Source: Alloalcanivorax marinus (GTDB lineage Bacteria > Pseudomonadota > Gammaproteobacteria > Pseudomonadales > Alcanivoracaceae). From it: DNA of 64,000 bases. Positions 46,019 through 55,291 of this stretch are shown piece after piece. The stretch lies in contig NZ_JADDOL010000005.1 of NCBI RefSeq assembly GCF_016906305.1, forward strand, positions 124,001 to 188,000, in the 5' to 3' direction. Below the pieces are notes generated by a model that searched no databases, was not told where the DNA came from, and was given only the letters and a program-made list of their open reading frames with translations. The translations under genes were made by a program, and so were the position numbers. How positions within the stretch are numbered: the first letter of the stretch is position 1; each line of letters starts with the position of its first letter.

Positions 46019-46498
46019 TTATACGTATTTGGCCAGCTTCTGGTCCTGCTGCATCACCGCGGTGATGTTCTGCATCACTTCGGCGGCGCTCACGTCCTGG
46101 CTCGGGAAGATGGCGGCGAAGTTGTCGCGCATCAGACCGTTGAAGTGGGCGCGGTCCTCGGTGGAGATGCCCATGGAAACGGACAGCGCGGTCAGGGCTT
46201 CGCCCTCGCCGGTGGCCATGTCCTGAGCCACTTCCTCGAGCACGCCGTTCATGCTCAGCAGGCTCTCGCCGGAGTAGGTCAGCGCGCCGCTGGTGTCACA
46301 GCCGTTGGTGCCGCTGGTCATGCCGAAGGTGGCGTTACCGGAGGTGCCGTTGACGATGGTCGCCAGCAGGTGCACCGGCATGCCGGACTTGCCTTCGAAA
46401 ATCAGGTTGCCCCAACCACAACCGGGACCACCGGGTGCCACGGCGTGGGCGGAAAAGGAAGCACCGAGCAGTGCTGCAGCCAGAAAAGCTCTTTTCAT
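46019..46498 (-). CDS. DUF3015 periplasmic protein
   Basis: 159 aa with a signal peptide (cut after AHA19). The mature start PGGPGCGWGNLIFEGK and TFGMTSGTNGC match the DUF3015 family, including two conserved Cys. Exported, function unknown. On the minus strand TATATT at 46595-46600 is a possible -10. Terminator follows directly. Confidence 0.85.
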   Translation of the reverse strand: MKRAFLAAALLGASFSAHAVAPGGPGCGWGNLIFEGKSGMPVHLLATIVNGTSGNATFGMTSGTNGCDTSGALTYSGESLLSMNGVLEEVAQDMATGEGEALTALSVSMGISTEDRAHFNGLMRDNFAAIFPSQDVSAAEVMQNITAVMQQDQKLAKYV

Positions 46499-46647
46499 GG
46501 GTCAGTCTCCTGTTATCAAAATGTTATCCATAAGCTCCCCATGCGGGTTCCCCGGGAGCCGAGCCTTCATCATAAAGAAGGGTCATGAGGTTGCAATATA
46601 GCGGCGGCAAGGAAATGGTCGCGCAACAAAATGCAATCGGACCTCGA

Positions 46648-47085
46648 TCACAACTCCAACAGAAAGGTCACCGGTCCGTCGTTCACCAGATGGACCTGCA
46701 TATCCGCGCCGAACCGCCCCCGCGCCACGGCGACACCCCGGGCTTCCACGGCGGCGATCAGCGCCTCATAGAGTTGCTCGGCGCGGGCCGGCTCGGCGGC
46801 GCTGGAGAACGAGGGACGGCGGCCCTTGCCGGTATCCGCCGCCAGGGTGAACTGGGACACCAGCAGCAGCGCGCCGCCGGCCTCGCGCACATCCCGGTTC
46901 ATGCGGCCCTGGTCATCGCTGAACACCCGGTAGCCCACCAGCCGTTCCGCCAGCCGTTCGACGACGCGCTCGTCGTCGTCCTTCTGCACGCCCACGAACA
47001 CCAGCAGACCGGGCCCGATCCGGCCAACCGTCTCGTCGTGTACATCCACACGGGCCTCACGGACGCGCTGCAAAAGCAGTTTCAT
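46648..47085 (-). CDS. dtd: D-aminoacyl-tRNA deacylase
   Basis: Removes D-amino acids from tRNA. 145 aa. Both family motifs are present: SQFTLAAD (about 78-85) and the Gly-cis-Pro motif NDGPVTF near 134-140. Divergent from the DUF3261 gene; in Pseudomonas dtd is adjacent to pip. Confidence 0.97.
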   Translation of the reverse strand: MKLLLQRVREARVDVHDETVGRIGPGLLVFVGVQKDDDERVVERLAERLVGYRVFSDDQGRMNRDVREAGGALLLVSQFTLAADTGKGRRPSFSSAAEPARAEQLYEALIAAVEARGVAVARGRFGADMQVHLVNDGPVTFLLEL

Positions 47086-47132
47086 GATTTCCCCTGTATG
47101 AAGGCGCGCGATTGTGCTGTATTAAACGCGCC

Positions 47133-47696
47133 ATGAAAATATTGCCCCTGTTGCTGACCCTGCTGCTCGCCGGCTGCGCCCTGTGGGCCGGCCCGGACGC
47201 CGTGCCCCGGCCGCTGGCGCCGGCGTTCGGCGAATACCGCAGCTTCCAGCGCGATCTGACCATCCGCTTGGGCGACCTCACCGTGCACTATCGGGTGTCG
47301 CTGGCGCTGACGCCGGAGCGCACGCGGATCCGGCTGCTCGCCGACGACGGCGAAGCGGTGCTCACCTATGAGCAGAGCCCGGGCCGCAGCGAGATCAGCC
47401 GCACGCCCGGGCTGCCGGCGCGACTGTCGGCGGACGCGCTGATCGGCGATATTCAGTTGGCGTTCTGGCCGGAGGCCCGCTTGCAGCGCATGGTGCGCCC
47501 GCCCTGGCGCCTGGAGCGCCTGGACAATACCCTGCGGCTTTACGAAGGGCGCCGTCTGGAAGCGCGGGTGTCGTTTCAGGGGGACAACCCCAAGCTCACG
47601 ACGATCCCTGTGTATAACGCCCGCTACGATTATCTTCTGCTGCTCGTGCCGCCCGGGCAGTCAGCGCCTTCACCGAGCGCACCAGCGCCTGACTGA
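47133..47696 (+). CDS. DUF3261 lipoprotein
   Basis: 187 aa, lipobox LLAGC with Cys15. Beta-rich domain with FWPEARLQRM and NARYDYLLLL typical of DUF3261 outer-membrane lipoproteins, found near glycolipid/polyketide pigment clusters in other genomes; here alone between dtd and pip. ATG at 47133 chosen for the signal peptide. Its 3' end overlaps the convergent pip gene by 101 bp. Confidence 0.8.
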   Translation: MKILPLLLTLLLAGCALWAGPDAVPRPLAPAFGEYRSFQRDLTIRLGDLTVHYRVSLALTPERTRIRLLADDGEAVLTYEQSPGRSEISRTPGLPARLSADALIGDIQLAFWPEARLQRMVRPPWRLERLDNTLRLYEGRRLEARVSFQGDNPKLTTIPVYNARYDYLLLLVPPGQSAPSPSAPAPD

Positions 47697-48579
47697 TGGC
47701 CGGCTCGGCGCTGGAGTGGCCGGCCGCCGCCACCCAGTGCAGGCGGCTGTCCGGCAGCACCTGGTGCAGCAGCCAGGCCTGCTCCGGCGGGCACACCATG
47801 TCATAACGGCCGTGCACGATTTCCACCGGGCAGCGGATTTGATCGGCCCGGGGCAGAATCGGCCGGTCCAGAAAACCGCCGTTGACGAAGTAGTGGGTCT
47901 CCAGCCGGGCCATGGCCCGGGCGTTGTGGTCCACGTTCAATTCCGGGGGCGGGGTGAGGCTGGACAGGCGCGCCTCCCAGAGCGTCCACTCGCGGGCCAG
48001 CCGTTCACCGTCCGGGTCGCCGTCCGCGCCGTTCAGGGCGTGGTGATAGCGGTGCATCAGGTCCCCATCGCCTTCCGGCAGGGCCTCGATCAGCCGTTGC
48101 CAATGATCCGGGTAGAAGCGGCCCGCCCCTTCGGCGGTATAGAGCCAGTCGATGTCCTGTTGGCGGCAAAGAAAGACGCCCCGCAGCACCAGCCCGGCCA
48201 CCGACGCCGGGTACGCCAGGGTGTAGGCCAGCGCCAGGGTCACGCCCCAGGAGCCGCCCAGCACCAGCTCCCAGCGGGGCACGTTCAGGTGTTCGCGAAG
48301 GCGCTCCAGGTCATCGACCAGATGCGGCAGGGTATTGTGCTCGGTGCCGGCGTAGGGCTGGCTGCGCCCGGCACCGCGCTGGTCGTAGACCACGATGCGG
48401 AAGCGGGTGGGATCGAACAGCCGGCGCAGCAACGGCGAACTGCCGCCGCCGGGGCCGCCGTGCAGCGCCACCACCGGCAGGCCATCGGGATTACCGCTTT
48501 GTTCCACGTAGAGGCGATGACCGTCCCCCACGTCCAGAAAATCACGGTGGTAGGGTTCGAGCGGGGGAAACAAGGACAT
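47596..48579 (-). CDS. pip: Proline iminopeptidase
   Basis: Alpha/beta hydrolase of family S33 that removes N-terminal proline. 327 aa; oxyanion HGGPGGGSS (about 40-48), nucleophile GGSWG, and VHGRYDMVCP near the Asp, with the His in AAGHSS. C-terminal residues past about 310 are extra to the family and overlap the DUF3261 gene. Confidence 0.95.
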   Translation of the reverse strand: MSLFPPLEPYHRDFLDVGDGHRLYVEQSGNPDGLPVVALHGGPGGGSSPLLRRLFDPTRFRIVVYDQRGAGRSQPYAGTEHNTLPHLVDDLERLREHLNVPRWELVLGGSWGVTLALAYTLAYPASVAGLVLRGVFLCRQQDIDWLYTAEGAGRFYPDHWQRLIEALPEGDGDLMHRYHHALNGADGDPDGERLAREWTLWEARLSSLTPPPELNVDHNARAMARLETHYFVNGGFLDRPILPRADQIRCPVEIVHGRYDMVCPPEQAWLLHQVLPDSRLHWVAAAGHSSAEPAISQALVRSVKALTARAARAAEDNRSGRYTQGSS

Positions 48580-48655
48580 GGAAACGGCATCCGAGGAAAA
48601 GACCGGGTCAGCTTAACCGGGGAGACAACGGGCGGCCAGCCGGCCGCCCGCCGCC

Positions 48656-50080
48656 TCAATCGTCGCCGCTGAACTCCGCCTCCATGTCCAGCTCCTTGAT
48701 CTTGCGGGTCAGGGTGTTGCGGCCCCAGCCGAGCAGCGCGGCGGCGTCCCGTTTGCGGCCGCCGGTGTGCTGCAGGGCCACTTCGATCATGGTGCGCTCG
48801 AAGGCCGGCACCGCCTGATCGAGAATGCCACGGTCACCGCGGGCCAGGGCCCGGTCGGCCCAGTGGCGCAGGGATTTGAGCCAGTCGCCGCCGGTTTCCA
48901 TGGGCTTGCTGGCGCTCTGCCGCAGCTCCGGGGGCAGATCGTCCACCAGCACTTCCCGGCCGGAGGCCATCACCGTCAGCCAGCGGCAGGTGTTTTCCAG
49001 TTGCCGCACGTTGCCCGGCCAGGGCATGGCGGCCAGGTATTTCTCGGTGTCCTTGTGCAGCACCTTGGGCTCCACGCCCAGCTCGCTGGCGGCGTGCTGC
49101 AGAAAATAGCCGGCCAGGCGGGGAATGTCCTCGCGGCGCTCGGCCAGCTTCGGAATATGGATGCGGATCACGTTGAGGCGGTGGAACAGGTCTTCCCGGA
49201 AGTCGCCATCGCGAACCAGCTTCTCCAGATCCTGGTGGGTGGCGGCGATGATGCGCACGTCCACATGGATCGGGGTGGTGCCACCCACCCGGTAGAACTC
49301 GTTTTCCTGCAGCACCCGCAGCAGCCGGGTCTGGGCCTCCAGCGGCATGTCGCCGATTTCATCGAGAAACAGGGTGCCGCCGTTGGACTGCTCGAAGCGC
49401 CCCACCCGCTGGCTGTTGGCGCCGGTGAAAGCGCCTTTCTCATGGCCGAACAGCTCGGACTCGATCAGATCCTTGGGGATCGCCGCCATGTTCAGGGCCA
49501 CGAACGCTTTTTCCCGGCGCATGGAGTGGTTGTGCAGAGCACGGGCCACCAGCTCCTTACCGGTACCGGACTGACCATTGATCAGCACCGTCACGTTGGA
49601 GTGGCTGAGCCGGCCGATGGCGCGGAACACCTCCTGCATGGCCGGCGCCTCGCCGATGATCTCGGTGGGCGTCTGCTCGGCGGTGGGCGCCACTTCCTGC
49701 TCCGCCTCCTGGCGGTGCTTGATGGCGCGCTTGACCAGCGCCACCGCCTCGTCCACGTCGAACGGCTTGGGCAGGTACTCAAAGGCACCGCCCTGGTAGG
49801 AGGCCACCGCCGAGTCCAGGTCGGAGTGGGCGGTCATGATGATCACCGGCAGATTCGGATTGTTGCGCTGCAGGATCTTGAGCATGCGCAGGCCGTCGGT
49901 GCCCGGCATGCGCACATCGGAAATCAGCACGTCCGGTTCGGCGGCGCCCTCGTCCAGCCGGTTCAGCGCTTCGTCGGCGTCCTCGAAACAGGCCAGCTGG
50001 AACCCTTCCTGGCTGAGCGCTTTTTCAAGCACCCAACGAATGGAACGATCATCGTCGATCACCCAAATGGTTGCCGTCAT
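48656..50080 (-). CDS. glnG: Nitrogen regulator NtrC, sigma-54 activator
   Basis: 474 aa. Receiver with acceptor Asp55 (SDVRMPG), AAA+ domain with Walker A GQSGTGK (to K175) and the sigma-54 contact loop GAFTGA at 216-221, and a Fis-type helix-turn-helix at the C-terminus (GRKRDAAALLGWGRNTLTRK). Start overlaps the ntrB stop (ATGA). It would act at the two sites upstream of glnA. Confidence 0.98.
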   Translation of the reverse strand: MTATIWVIDDDRSIRWVLEKALSQEGFQLACFEDADEALNRLDEGAAEPDVLISDVRMPGTDGLRMLKILQRNNPNLPVIIMTAHSDLDSAVASYQGGAFEYLPKPFDVDEAVALVKRAIKHRQEAEQEVAPTAEQTPTEIIGEAPAMQEVFRAIGRLSHSNVTVLINGQSGTGKELVARALHNHSMRREKAFVALNMAAIPKDLIESELFGHEKGAFTGANSQRVGRFEQSNGGTLFLDEIGDMPLEAQTRLLRVLQENEFYRVGGTTPIHVDVRIIAATHQDLEKLVRDGDFREDLFHRLNVIRIHIPKLAERREDIPRLAGYFLQHAASELGVEPKVLHKDTEKYLAAMPWPGNVRQLENTCRWLTVMASGREVLVDDLPPELRQSASKPMETGGDWLKSLRHWADRALARGDRGILDQAVPAFERTMIEVALQHTGGRKRDAAALLGWGRNTLTRKIKELDMEAEFSGDD

Positions 50081-51186
50081 GATCCATTACTCTCCGTCGT
50101 ATCCAGCGGTTCCATGGGCAGCAGCAGGCTGAACAGGGTGCGTCCGGGCACGCTTTCGCATTCGATCAGGCCCTGATGCTGGCTGATGATCGACTGGGCG
50201 ATGGACAACCCCAGCCCCGAGCCGTTGGCCCGGCCGCTGACCATGGGATAGAAAATCGTTTCCTGCAGGTCCTCGGGAATACCGGGACCGTTGTCTTCGA
50301 TGTCCACGCGCAGCACCAGCCGGTGGCGCTGGGCGCCGATGGTGAACTGGCGCAGCACCCGGGTGCGCATCACCACCCGCGCGTTCTCGGTGCCGGCTTC
50401 CAGCAGCGCCTGCATGGCGTTGCGCATCAGATTGAGCAGCACCTGGATCAGCTGATCCCGGTCGGCGGTCACGTCCGGCAGGCTGACGTCGTAGTCGCGC
50501 ACCAGGGCCACGCCCCGCGGGTATTCGGCGAGCAGCAGCTGGCGCACGTGCTCCAGGCATTCGTGCACGTTCACCGGGGCGAACGCCGGCGGTTTGCGCG
50601 GGCCCAGCATGCGGTCGGCCACCGAGCGCAGGCGGTCCGCCTCGTCGATGATCACCCGGGTGTATTCCGCCAGCTCCGGGTCCGGCAGCGCCCGCTCCAG
50701 CAACTGGGCGGCACCGCGAATCCCGCCCAGCGGGTTCTTGATCTCGTGGGCCACGCCACGCACCAGCGCCCGGGTGGCCTGGTGAGCATGAATCAGCCCC
50801 TCCTCCCGGGTGATGCGCAGCAGCCGGTCCAGGGACTGCATCTCGATCAGCAGCGCCATGGGCTGGCCGGGTTCGTGGATCGGGCTGACGCTGTAATCGA
50901 CCATCGCCTGCTGGCCCGGGGCCACGTTGAGCCGCGCCTCCCGGCGGGTAAAGGGGTGCCCTTCCTCAATGCACTGTTTGAGGGCACCCCGGGCGTCCTC
51001 GTCATCGAAAAAGTAGTCCGGCAGGGGCTGGCCCAGCACCCGGGCGGCACTGGTGGACAGCAGCATTTCCGCCGCCGGATTCAGGTAGCGCACACGCAGG
51101 TCGGCGTCGAGCATCATCACCGCGGTGCGGAGGTGGTCGAGCAATCGTTTCTGCAGCACCGTTTCGGAATTCATCATTCGGCCCAT
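50077..51186 (-). CDS. glnL: Nitrogen sensor kinase NtrB
   Basis: 369-aa cytoplasmic histidine kinase/phosphatase for NtrC. PAS domain (about 16-120), phospho-His147 in GVAHEIKNP, N-box LLNLMRNAMQAL, G-boxes DNGPGIPE and GSGLGLSIAQ. ATGs at 51186, 51177 and 51174 are possible starts; none has a strong ribosome site. No clear promoter was found in the 125 bp upstream. Confidence 0.97.
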   Translation of the reverse strand: MGRMMNSETVLQKRLLDHLRTAVMMLDADLRVRYLNPAAEMLLSTSAARVLGQPLPDYFFDDEDARGALKQCIEEGHPFTRREARLNVAPGQQAMVDYSVSPIHEPGQPMALLIEMQSLDRLLRITREEGLIHAHQATRALVRGVAHEIKNPLGGIRGAAQLLERALPDPELAEYTRVIIDEADRLRSVADRMLGPRKPPAFAPVNVHECLEHVRQLLLAEYPRGVALVRDYDVSLPDVTADRDQLIQVLLNLMRNAMQALLEAGTENARVVMRTRVLRQFTIGAQRHRLVLRVDIEDNGPGIPEDLQETIFYPMVSGRANGSGLGLSIAQSIISQHQGLIECESVPGRTLFSLLLPMEPLDTTESNGS

Positions 51187-51311
51187 AACAGGGCATAAGC
51201 AATTATCAGGCCACCCGGAACGGGGCTCCTGGCCCCGTCAGCGGGCGATCCGCCGAATCTTACCGGTGCAGTGTAGAAAGTCGGCGCGAAGAATGCACCG
51301 ATTCAGTGCAT

Positions 51312-52061
51312 TCAGGGGTTGGCGGGACGGGTGACGCGCTGGGCACCGCTGCCCATGGAGGCGCCGCTGCCCCGTTGGGCGGCACCGCCGGAACGGGCGG
51401 CGCCGGCCCGGCCGGCGCTGTCGCCGCGCTGGGCGGAGCCGGCGCGGGTGGGAAAGGCGCTGCCGCCGCCGGCCTTTCCGGAGCTGTCGATATTGGTGCG
51501 GTGCACATAGAGCGTCACCGGGGAGGAGGTGATCAGCCGGCGGCCGTTTTCGTCCTCGATGGCCGCCTGCAACCGGTGGGTGCCGGGGTTCGGAAAATCC
51601 AGCGCGCCGCCGTCCACCGGCTGGCCATTGTCCAGGATCACCAGCCGGTGGCCGCTGAGCAGGGCCGGCTCGGCGCTGGCCTGCACCGCCACCGGGTTGT
51701 CCTGGGGCATGCGCACGGTGGCGCCGTCCGCCGGGGTGGTGATGCGCAGGGCCCGGTAGCCGGTGTCCGCCGGCGCGGGTTCCTCGCTCTCCCCGACCGA
51801 TTCCGGGCGGTCCGGCGCCATCACCGGCAGTGTCTCCCGGCGGCCATCCATGGTATTCACCGGCCCGATCCGGACCGGTTCGGCGCGGCCCTTGTCCGGC
51901 GGGTTGTCGGTGAACAGCACGTTGCCGTTCTCATCCACGGTGCGGTAGATGGCGCCGCCCTCGTCGCCGGGCCGGTCCACCCGGGTGTCCACGGTCTGGG
52001 CCGGCGCGGCGGCGGCCACCACCATCAAGGAAACGGCTGCGAGAATCTGCCTGGTGCTCAT
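51312..52061 (-). CDS. DUF4124-domain exported protein
   Basis: 249 aa with a signal peptide (cut near A21). The DUF4124 motif is IYRTVDENGNVLFTDNPP (about 38-55), followed by an Ig-like region with ITTPADGATVRMPQDNPVAV and a Gly/Ser/Ala/Arg-rich tail (from about 200). Located between glnA and ntrB, as in Pseudomonas. Function unknown. Confidence 0.85.
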   Translation of the reverse strand: MSTRQILAAVSLMVVAAAAPAQTVDTRVDRPGDEGGAIYRTVDENGNVLFTDNPPDKGRAEPVRIGPVNTMDGRRETLPVMAPDRPESVGESEEPAPADTGYRALRITTPADGATVRMPQDNPVAVQASAEPALLSGHRLVILDNGQPVDGGALDFPNPGTHRLQAAIEDENGRRLITSSPVTLYVHRTNIDSSGKAGGGSAFPTRAGSAQRGDSAGRAGAARSGGAAQRGSGASMGSGAQRVTRPANP

Positions 52062-52187
52062 GGATCCTTCCCCGGATACGGTGCGGTAGTGGTTTGATTC
52101 TGCGGGCTGGCGAGCCGCGAAAAAAGGGCCGGTGCCACAAATCTGGCTGGCGGGACCGGCGGGCCCCACCGCGATAAGCCATAAAAA

Positions 52188-52207
52188 AACCCCGCCGGAG
52201 CGGGGTT
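52188..52207 (-). terminator. Terminator of glnA
   Basis: AACCCCGC/GCGGGGTT stem with a CGGA loop and T runs on both sides. Confidence 0.85.
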
Positions 52208-52230
52208 TTTCGTGACTGCGTCGCCGGAGC

Positions 52231-53637
52231 TTAGCAGCTGTAGTACATGTCGAACTCGACCGGGTGCGGAGTCATGTTCAGGCGCTCCACTTCGTCGCGC
52301 TTGAGCTGGATGTAACCGTCGAGCATGTCCTCGGTGAACACGTCGCCGGCCATCAGGAACTCCTTGTCCTGCTCCAGGGCGTCCAGCGCCATGGTCAGGG
52401 TGTGGGCCACGGTCGGGATGTCCTTGGCTTCCTCGGCGGGCAGGTCGTACAGATCCTTGTCCATGGCGTCGCCCGGGTGGATCTTGTTCTTGATGCCGTC
52501 CAGGCCGGCCATCATCAGCGCGGCGAAGCACAGGTACGGGTTGGCGGAGGGATCCGGGAAGCGGGTCTCGATACGACGCGCTTTCGGGTTGCTCACCCAC
52601 GGAATCCGGATGGACGCGGACCGGTTACGGGCGGAGTACGCCAGCATTACCGGAGCCTCGAAACCGGGCACCAGACGCTTGTAGGAGTTGGTGGAACCGT
52701 TGGTGAAGGCGTTCAGCGCGCGGGCGTGCTTGATCACACCGCCGATGTAGAACAGCGCTTCCTCGGACAGACCGGCGTACTCGTCACCGGCGAACAAGTT
52801 CTTGCCGTCCTTCGCCAGGGACATGTGCACGTGCATACCGGAACCGTTGTCACCGATCAGCGGCTTGGGCATGAAGGTGGCGGTTTTGCCGTAGGCGTGG
52901 GCCACGTTGTGCACGCAGTACTTGAGGATCTGCACTTCGTCGGCTTTCTTGGTGAGGGTGTTGGCGCCCACACCGATCTCGCACTGGCCGGCGGTGCCCA
53001 CTTCGTGGTGGTGCACTTCGATTTCCAGACCCATCTGCTCCATGGCGGCACACATGGCGCCACGCAGGTCGTGCAGGCTGTCCACCGGCGGTACCGGGAA
53101 GTAGCCGCCTTTCACGCCGGGGCGGTGACCGATGTTGTTCTTCTCGAACTCATCGGCGGACACCCAGGCCGCTTCCTCGGAGTAGATGTTGTACATGGAG
53201 CCGGACATGTCGGACTTCCACTGCACGGAATCGAACACGAAGAATTCCGGCTCGGGACCGAACAGGGCGCTGTCGGCGATGCCGGTGGACTTCAGGTATT
53301 CCTCGGCGCGCAGCGCCACGGAACGCGGGTCGCGCTCGTAACCCTGCATGGTGGCGGGCTCAACGATGTTGCAGCGCAGGTTCAGGGTGGCCACGTCGGT
53401 GAACGGGTCGAGAACCGCGGTTTCGTCTTCCGGCATGAGGATCATGTCGGATTCGTTGATGCCTTTCCAACCGGCGATGGAGGAGCCGTCGAACATCTTG
53501 CCGTCCTGGAAGAAATCGTCGTCGATTTCGCCCACCGGCAGGGTTACGTGCTGCTCCTTACCACGGCTGTCGGTAAAACGCAGGTCCACCCACTTCACGT
53601 CGTTGTCTTTGATCAGTTTCAGCGTCTTTTCAGACAT
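52231..53637 (-). CDS. glnA: Glutamine synthetase, type I
   Basis: Makes glutamine from glutamate, ammonia and ATP. 468 aa from ATG 53637. Seen: [16 protein letters not shown], metal site region MHVHMSL, active-site loop [14 protein letters not shown], and Tyr397 in DLYDLPAEE, the adenylylation site at the same number as in E. coli. A sigma-54 promoter and two NtrC sites precede it. With gltBD it forms the GS-GOGAT route. Confidence 0.99.
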   Translation of the reverse strand: MSEKTLKLIKDNDVKWVDLRFTDSRGKEQHVTLPVGEIDDDFFQDGKMFDGSSIAGWKGINESDMILMPEDETAVLDPFTDVATLNLRCNIVEPATMQGYERDPRSVALRAEEYLKSTGIADSALFGPEPEFFVFDSVQWKSDMSGSMYNIYSEEAAWVSADEFEKNNIGHRPGVKGGYFPVPPVDSLHDLRGAMCAAMEQMGLEIEVHHHEVGTAGQCEIGVGANTLTKKADEVQILKYCVHNVAHAYGKTATFMPKPLIGDNGSGMHVHMSLAKDGKNLFAGDEYAGLSEEALFYIGGVIKHARALNAFTNGSTNSYKRLVPGFEAPVMLAYSARNRSASIRIPWVSNPKARRIETRFPDPSANPYLCFAALMMAGLDGIKNKIHPGDAMDKDLYDLPAEEAKDIPTVAHTLTMALDALEQDKEFLMAGDVFTEDMLDGYIQLKRDEVERLNMTPHPVEFDMYYSC

Positions 53638-53746
53638 TGTTGAGCGTCCTCCTGGAACGGGTATGTTTCTGGCTGCTCGCCGCCGCGGCGCGGACACGCG
53701 AAAAACCGGTATTCTCGGCCACCTGGGCCTGCACGCCAATAGGGAG

Positions 53747-53762
53747 AGCAATTATTGTGCCA
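53747..53762 (-). promoter_or_regulatory. Sigma-54 promoter of glnA
   Basis: Minus strand TGGCAC (53757-53762), 5 nt, TTGCT (53747-53751): a full match to the -24/-12 consensus. Predicted start near 53736, giving a leader of about 100 nt. Confidence 0.85.
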
Positions 53763-53823
53763 GCCCTTTTTTGGCGCATTCCGGGCCGTTGGGGGCTTAC
53801 AGCGCTCCGCGTCGGGCCATGAA

Positions 53824-53838
53824 GCACCAAATTAGTGC
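53824..53838. promoter_or_regulatory. NtrC binding site, promoter-proximal
   Basis: GCACCAAATTAGTGC fits GCAC-N7-GTGC; centre about 95 bp upstream of the predicted glnA start. Confidence 0.75.
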
Positions 53839-53854
53839 GCACCTCAAGCTATGC

Positions 53855-53869
53855 GCACCACTACAGTGC
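53855..53869. promoter_or_regulatory. NtrC binding site, distal, overlapping the tusA-like gene end
   Basis: GCACCACTACAGTGC fits GCAC-N7-GTGC and lies 31 bp (three helical turns) from the proximal site. Its right half is inside the last codons of the neighbouring coding region. Confidence 0.75.
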
Positions 53870-54109
53870 AACCGAAGGCTCCCCCACCCGGAGAGTGATC
53901 ACCACGTCGTGGTCATCGCGCCGGGTTTCCAGCACTTCGTGGCCGTTGATGCGGCACCAGGCGGGAATATCGTTGAGCGCGCCGGGGTCCGTGCAGGTTA
54001 CCCGCAGCACGTCCCCTCGCGCCAGTTGATTCACCCGGTTCTGGGTTTTGATCACCGGAATGGGGCACAGCTGACGACGCACATCCAGATCGTGAACGGT
54101 TTCGGTCAT
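53861..54109 (-). CDS. TusA/SirA-family sulfur carrier
   Basis: 82 aa. The CPxP motif (C15-P-I-P) marks the persulfide-carrying Cys of TusA-like proteins. It lies 3 bp after the PP-loop ATPase gene and probably hands sulfur to that enzyme. Not necessarily TusA itself, as several paralogues with other partners exist. Confidence 0.85.
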   Translation of the reverse strand: MTETVHDLDVRRQLCPIPVIKTQNRVNQLARGDVLRVTCTDPGALNDIPAWCRINGHEVLETRRDDHDVVITLRVGEPSVAL

Positions 54110-54112
54110 GAT

Positions 54113-55216
54113 TCAGCCCACATTCCACTGCAGCGGGATCTGATCCGGCCGCGCCGGGGCCACCGCCACTTCCCGGGCCACGCCGCCGGGTTCCTTCACT
54201 TCCACCACCACCTGGTCGTCGGCGCGGCCCTTGGAATAGCGCGCCACGATGGCGGCGGCCTGGCGCAGTTCGTCGTCGGATTCGAACCGGCCGTCCACCA
54301 GGGCCAGGGGCCCCGGGCAGCTGGCCGTGGTCAGGCTGGTGAACTGGTAGCGGTAGCCTTCCAGGAAGCGGTTCTCACCCTCCTCCCGGCTGATGATCAG
54401 CTTGTAGTGCCGAGCCGGGCGGATATGGCGGCCCACCTTCAGCAGCATGATGTCGTCCAGCTCATAGCGGCGCTCGTTGCGGGCATGCCACAGGTCGGCC
54501 AGCTTGCGGGAGTAGGACTCGTCGGTGAGGAAGCAGCAACCGCCGGCGGGTTGGGCGTATTCCTCCAGGCCGAAGCGTTTGGCCAGCGCCATCTGCGGCT
54601 TGCGGTTACGGCCGGAGAAATCGTAGAGCTGGTCCCGGTCCACCCAGCCTTCACGTTCGGGCAGGGTTTCCGGCAGGTTGCGCGCGCTCAGCGGCCGCAG
54701 CAGCCGGTCGTCGGCGCCGGACTCGCTGCTGATGATGGGCATGGTTTCCTTGCGCTGGCTCTTCGGGCGCTGGCCCACCACCTCGCCGGTGACGATGAAG
54801 TCGAAGCCCTTCTCGCCGGCCAGCTCGCGGGCCTTGTTGAGCATCAGGGTGGCCTGGTTGACCATGAAGATCTTGCAGTCCAGGCAGGGGTTCAGGTTGG
54901 CCCCGTAGCCGTGCTTGGGGTTGAGCACCACATCCTTGTACTCCTCGGAGATGTCCACGATGTGCAGCTTGATGCCCAGCTTTTCGGCGACCCAGAGGGC
55001 GTTGTTGCGCTTGTTCTTGTCCTGATCCTTCTTGCGGATGGCGTGGGTGTGGCCTTCCACGCAGAAGCCGGTGAAGAAATTCACCCCTTCCACATGGATG
55101 CCCTGCTCCTGCATCACCTTCACCGCCAGCATGGAATCCAGCCCGCCGGACACCAGCGCCACGGCGCGACGCTGGAGGGGTTCGGGTGGGGCGATCGGGG
55201 TTGCGGCCTCGGACAT
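54113..55216 (-). CDS. PP-loop ATPase of the ThiI/MnmA type with C-terminal NFACT-R-like region
   Basis: 367 aa. P-loop SGGLDS at 23-28 (adenylating ATPase), catalytic cysteine pair in NPCLDCK (C111, C114) and GGCC (C227, C228). It resembles MnmA/TrmU-type tRNA thiolases but lacks the THUMP domain of ThiI and the MnmA C-terminal barrel. The last 100 residues (VGRHIRPARHYKLIISREEGE) look like the NFACT-R RNA-binding fold. It occupies the spot between glnA and typA where Pseudomonas has thiI. ATG 55216 starts just before the conserved block. Probably tRNA thiolation. Confidence 0.75.
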   Translation of the reverse strand: MSEAATPIAPPEPLQRRAVALVSGGLDSMLAVKVMQEQGIHVEGVNFFTGFCVEGHTHAIRKKDQDKNKRNNALWVAEKLGIKLHIVDISEEYKDVVLNPKHGYGANLNPCLDCKIFMVNQATLMLNKARELAGEKGFDFIVTGEVVGQRPKSQRKETMPIISSESGADDRLLRPLSARNLPETLPEREGWVDRDQLYDFSGRNRKPQMALAKRFGLEEYAQPAGGCCFLTDESYSRKLADLWHARNERRYELDDIMLLKVGRHIRPARHYKLIISREEGENRFLEGYRYQFTSLTTASCPGPLALVDGRFESDDELRQAAAIVARYSKGRADDQVVVEVKEPGGVAREVAVAPARPDQIPLQWNVG

Positions 55217-55254
55217 AACTCTGCTCAGCGCGTTGCTCAAAAATTGGGCGGCAG

Positions 55255-55263
55255 AGTATAGCA
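55255..55263 (-). promoter_or_regulatory. Extended -10 promoter of the PP-loop/tusA pair
   Basis: Minus strand TGCTATACT: TATACT (55255-55260) with TG at the extended position. The -35 is weak. About 32 nt of leader precede the ATG at 55216. Confidence 0.5.
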
Positions 55264-55291
55264 AATCCCGGGCCCTCAAATCACGGGGCCT

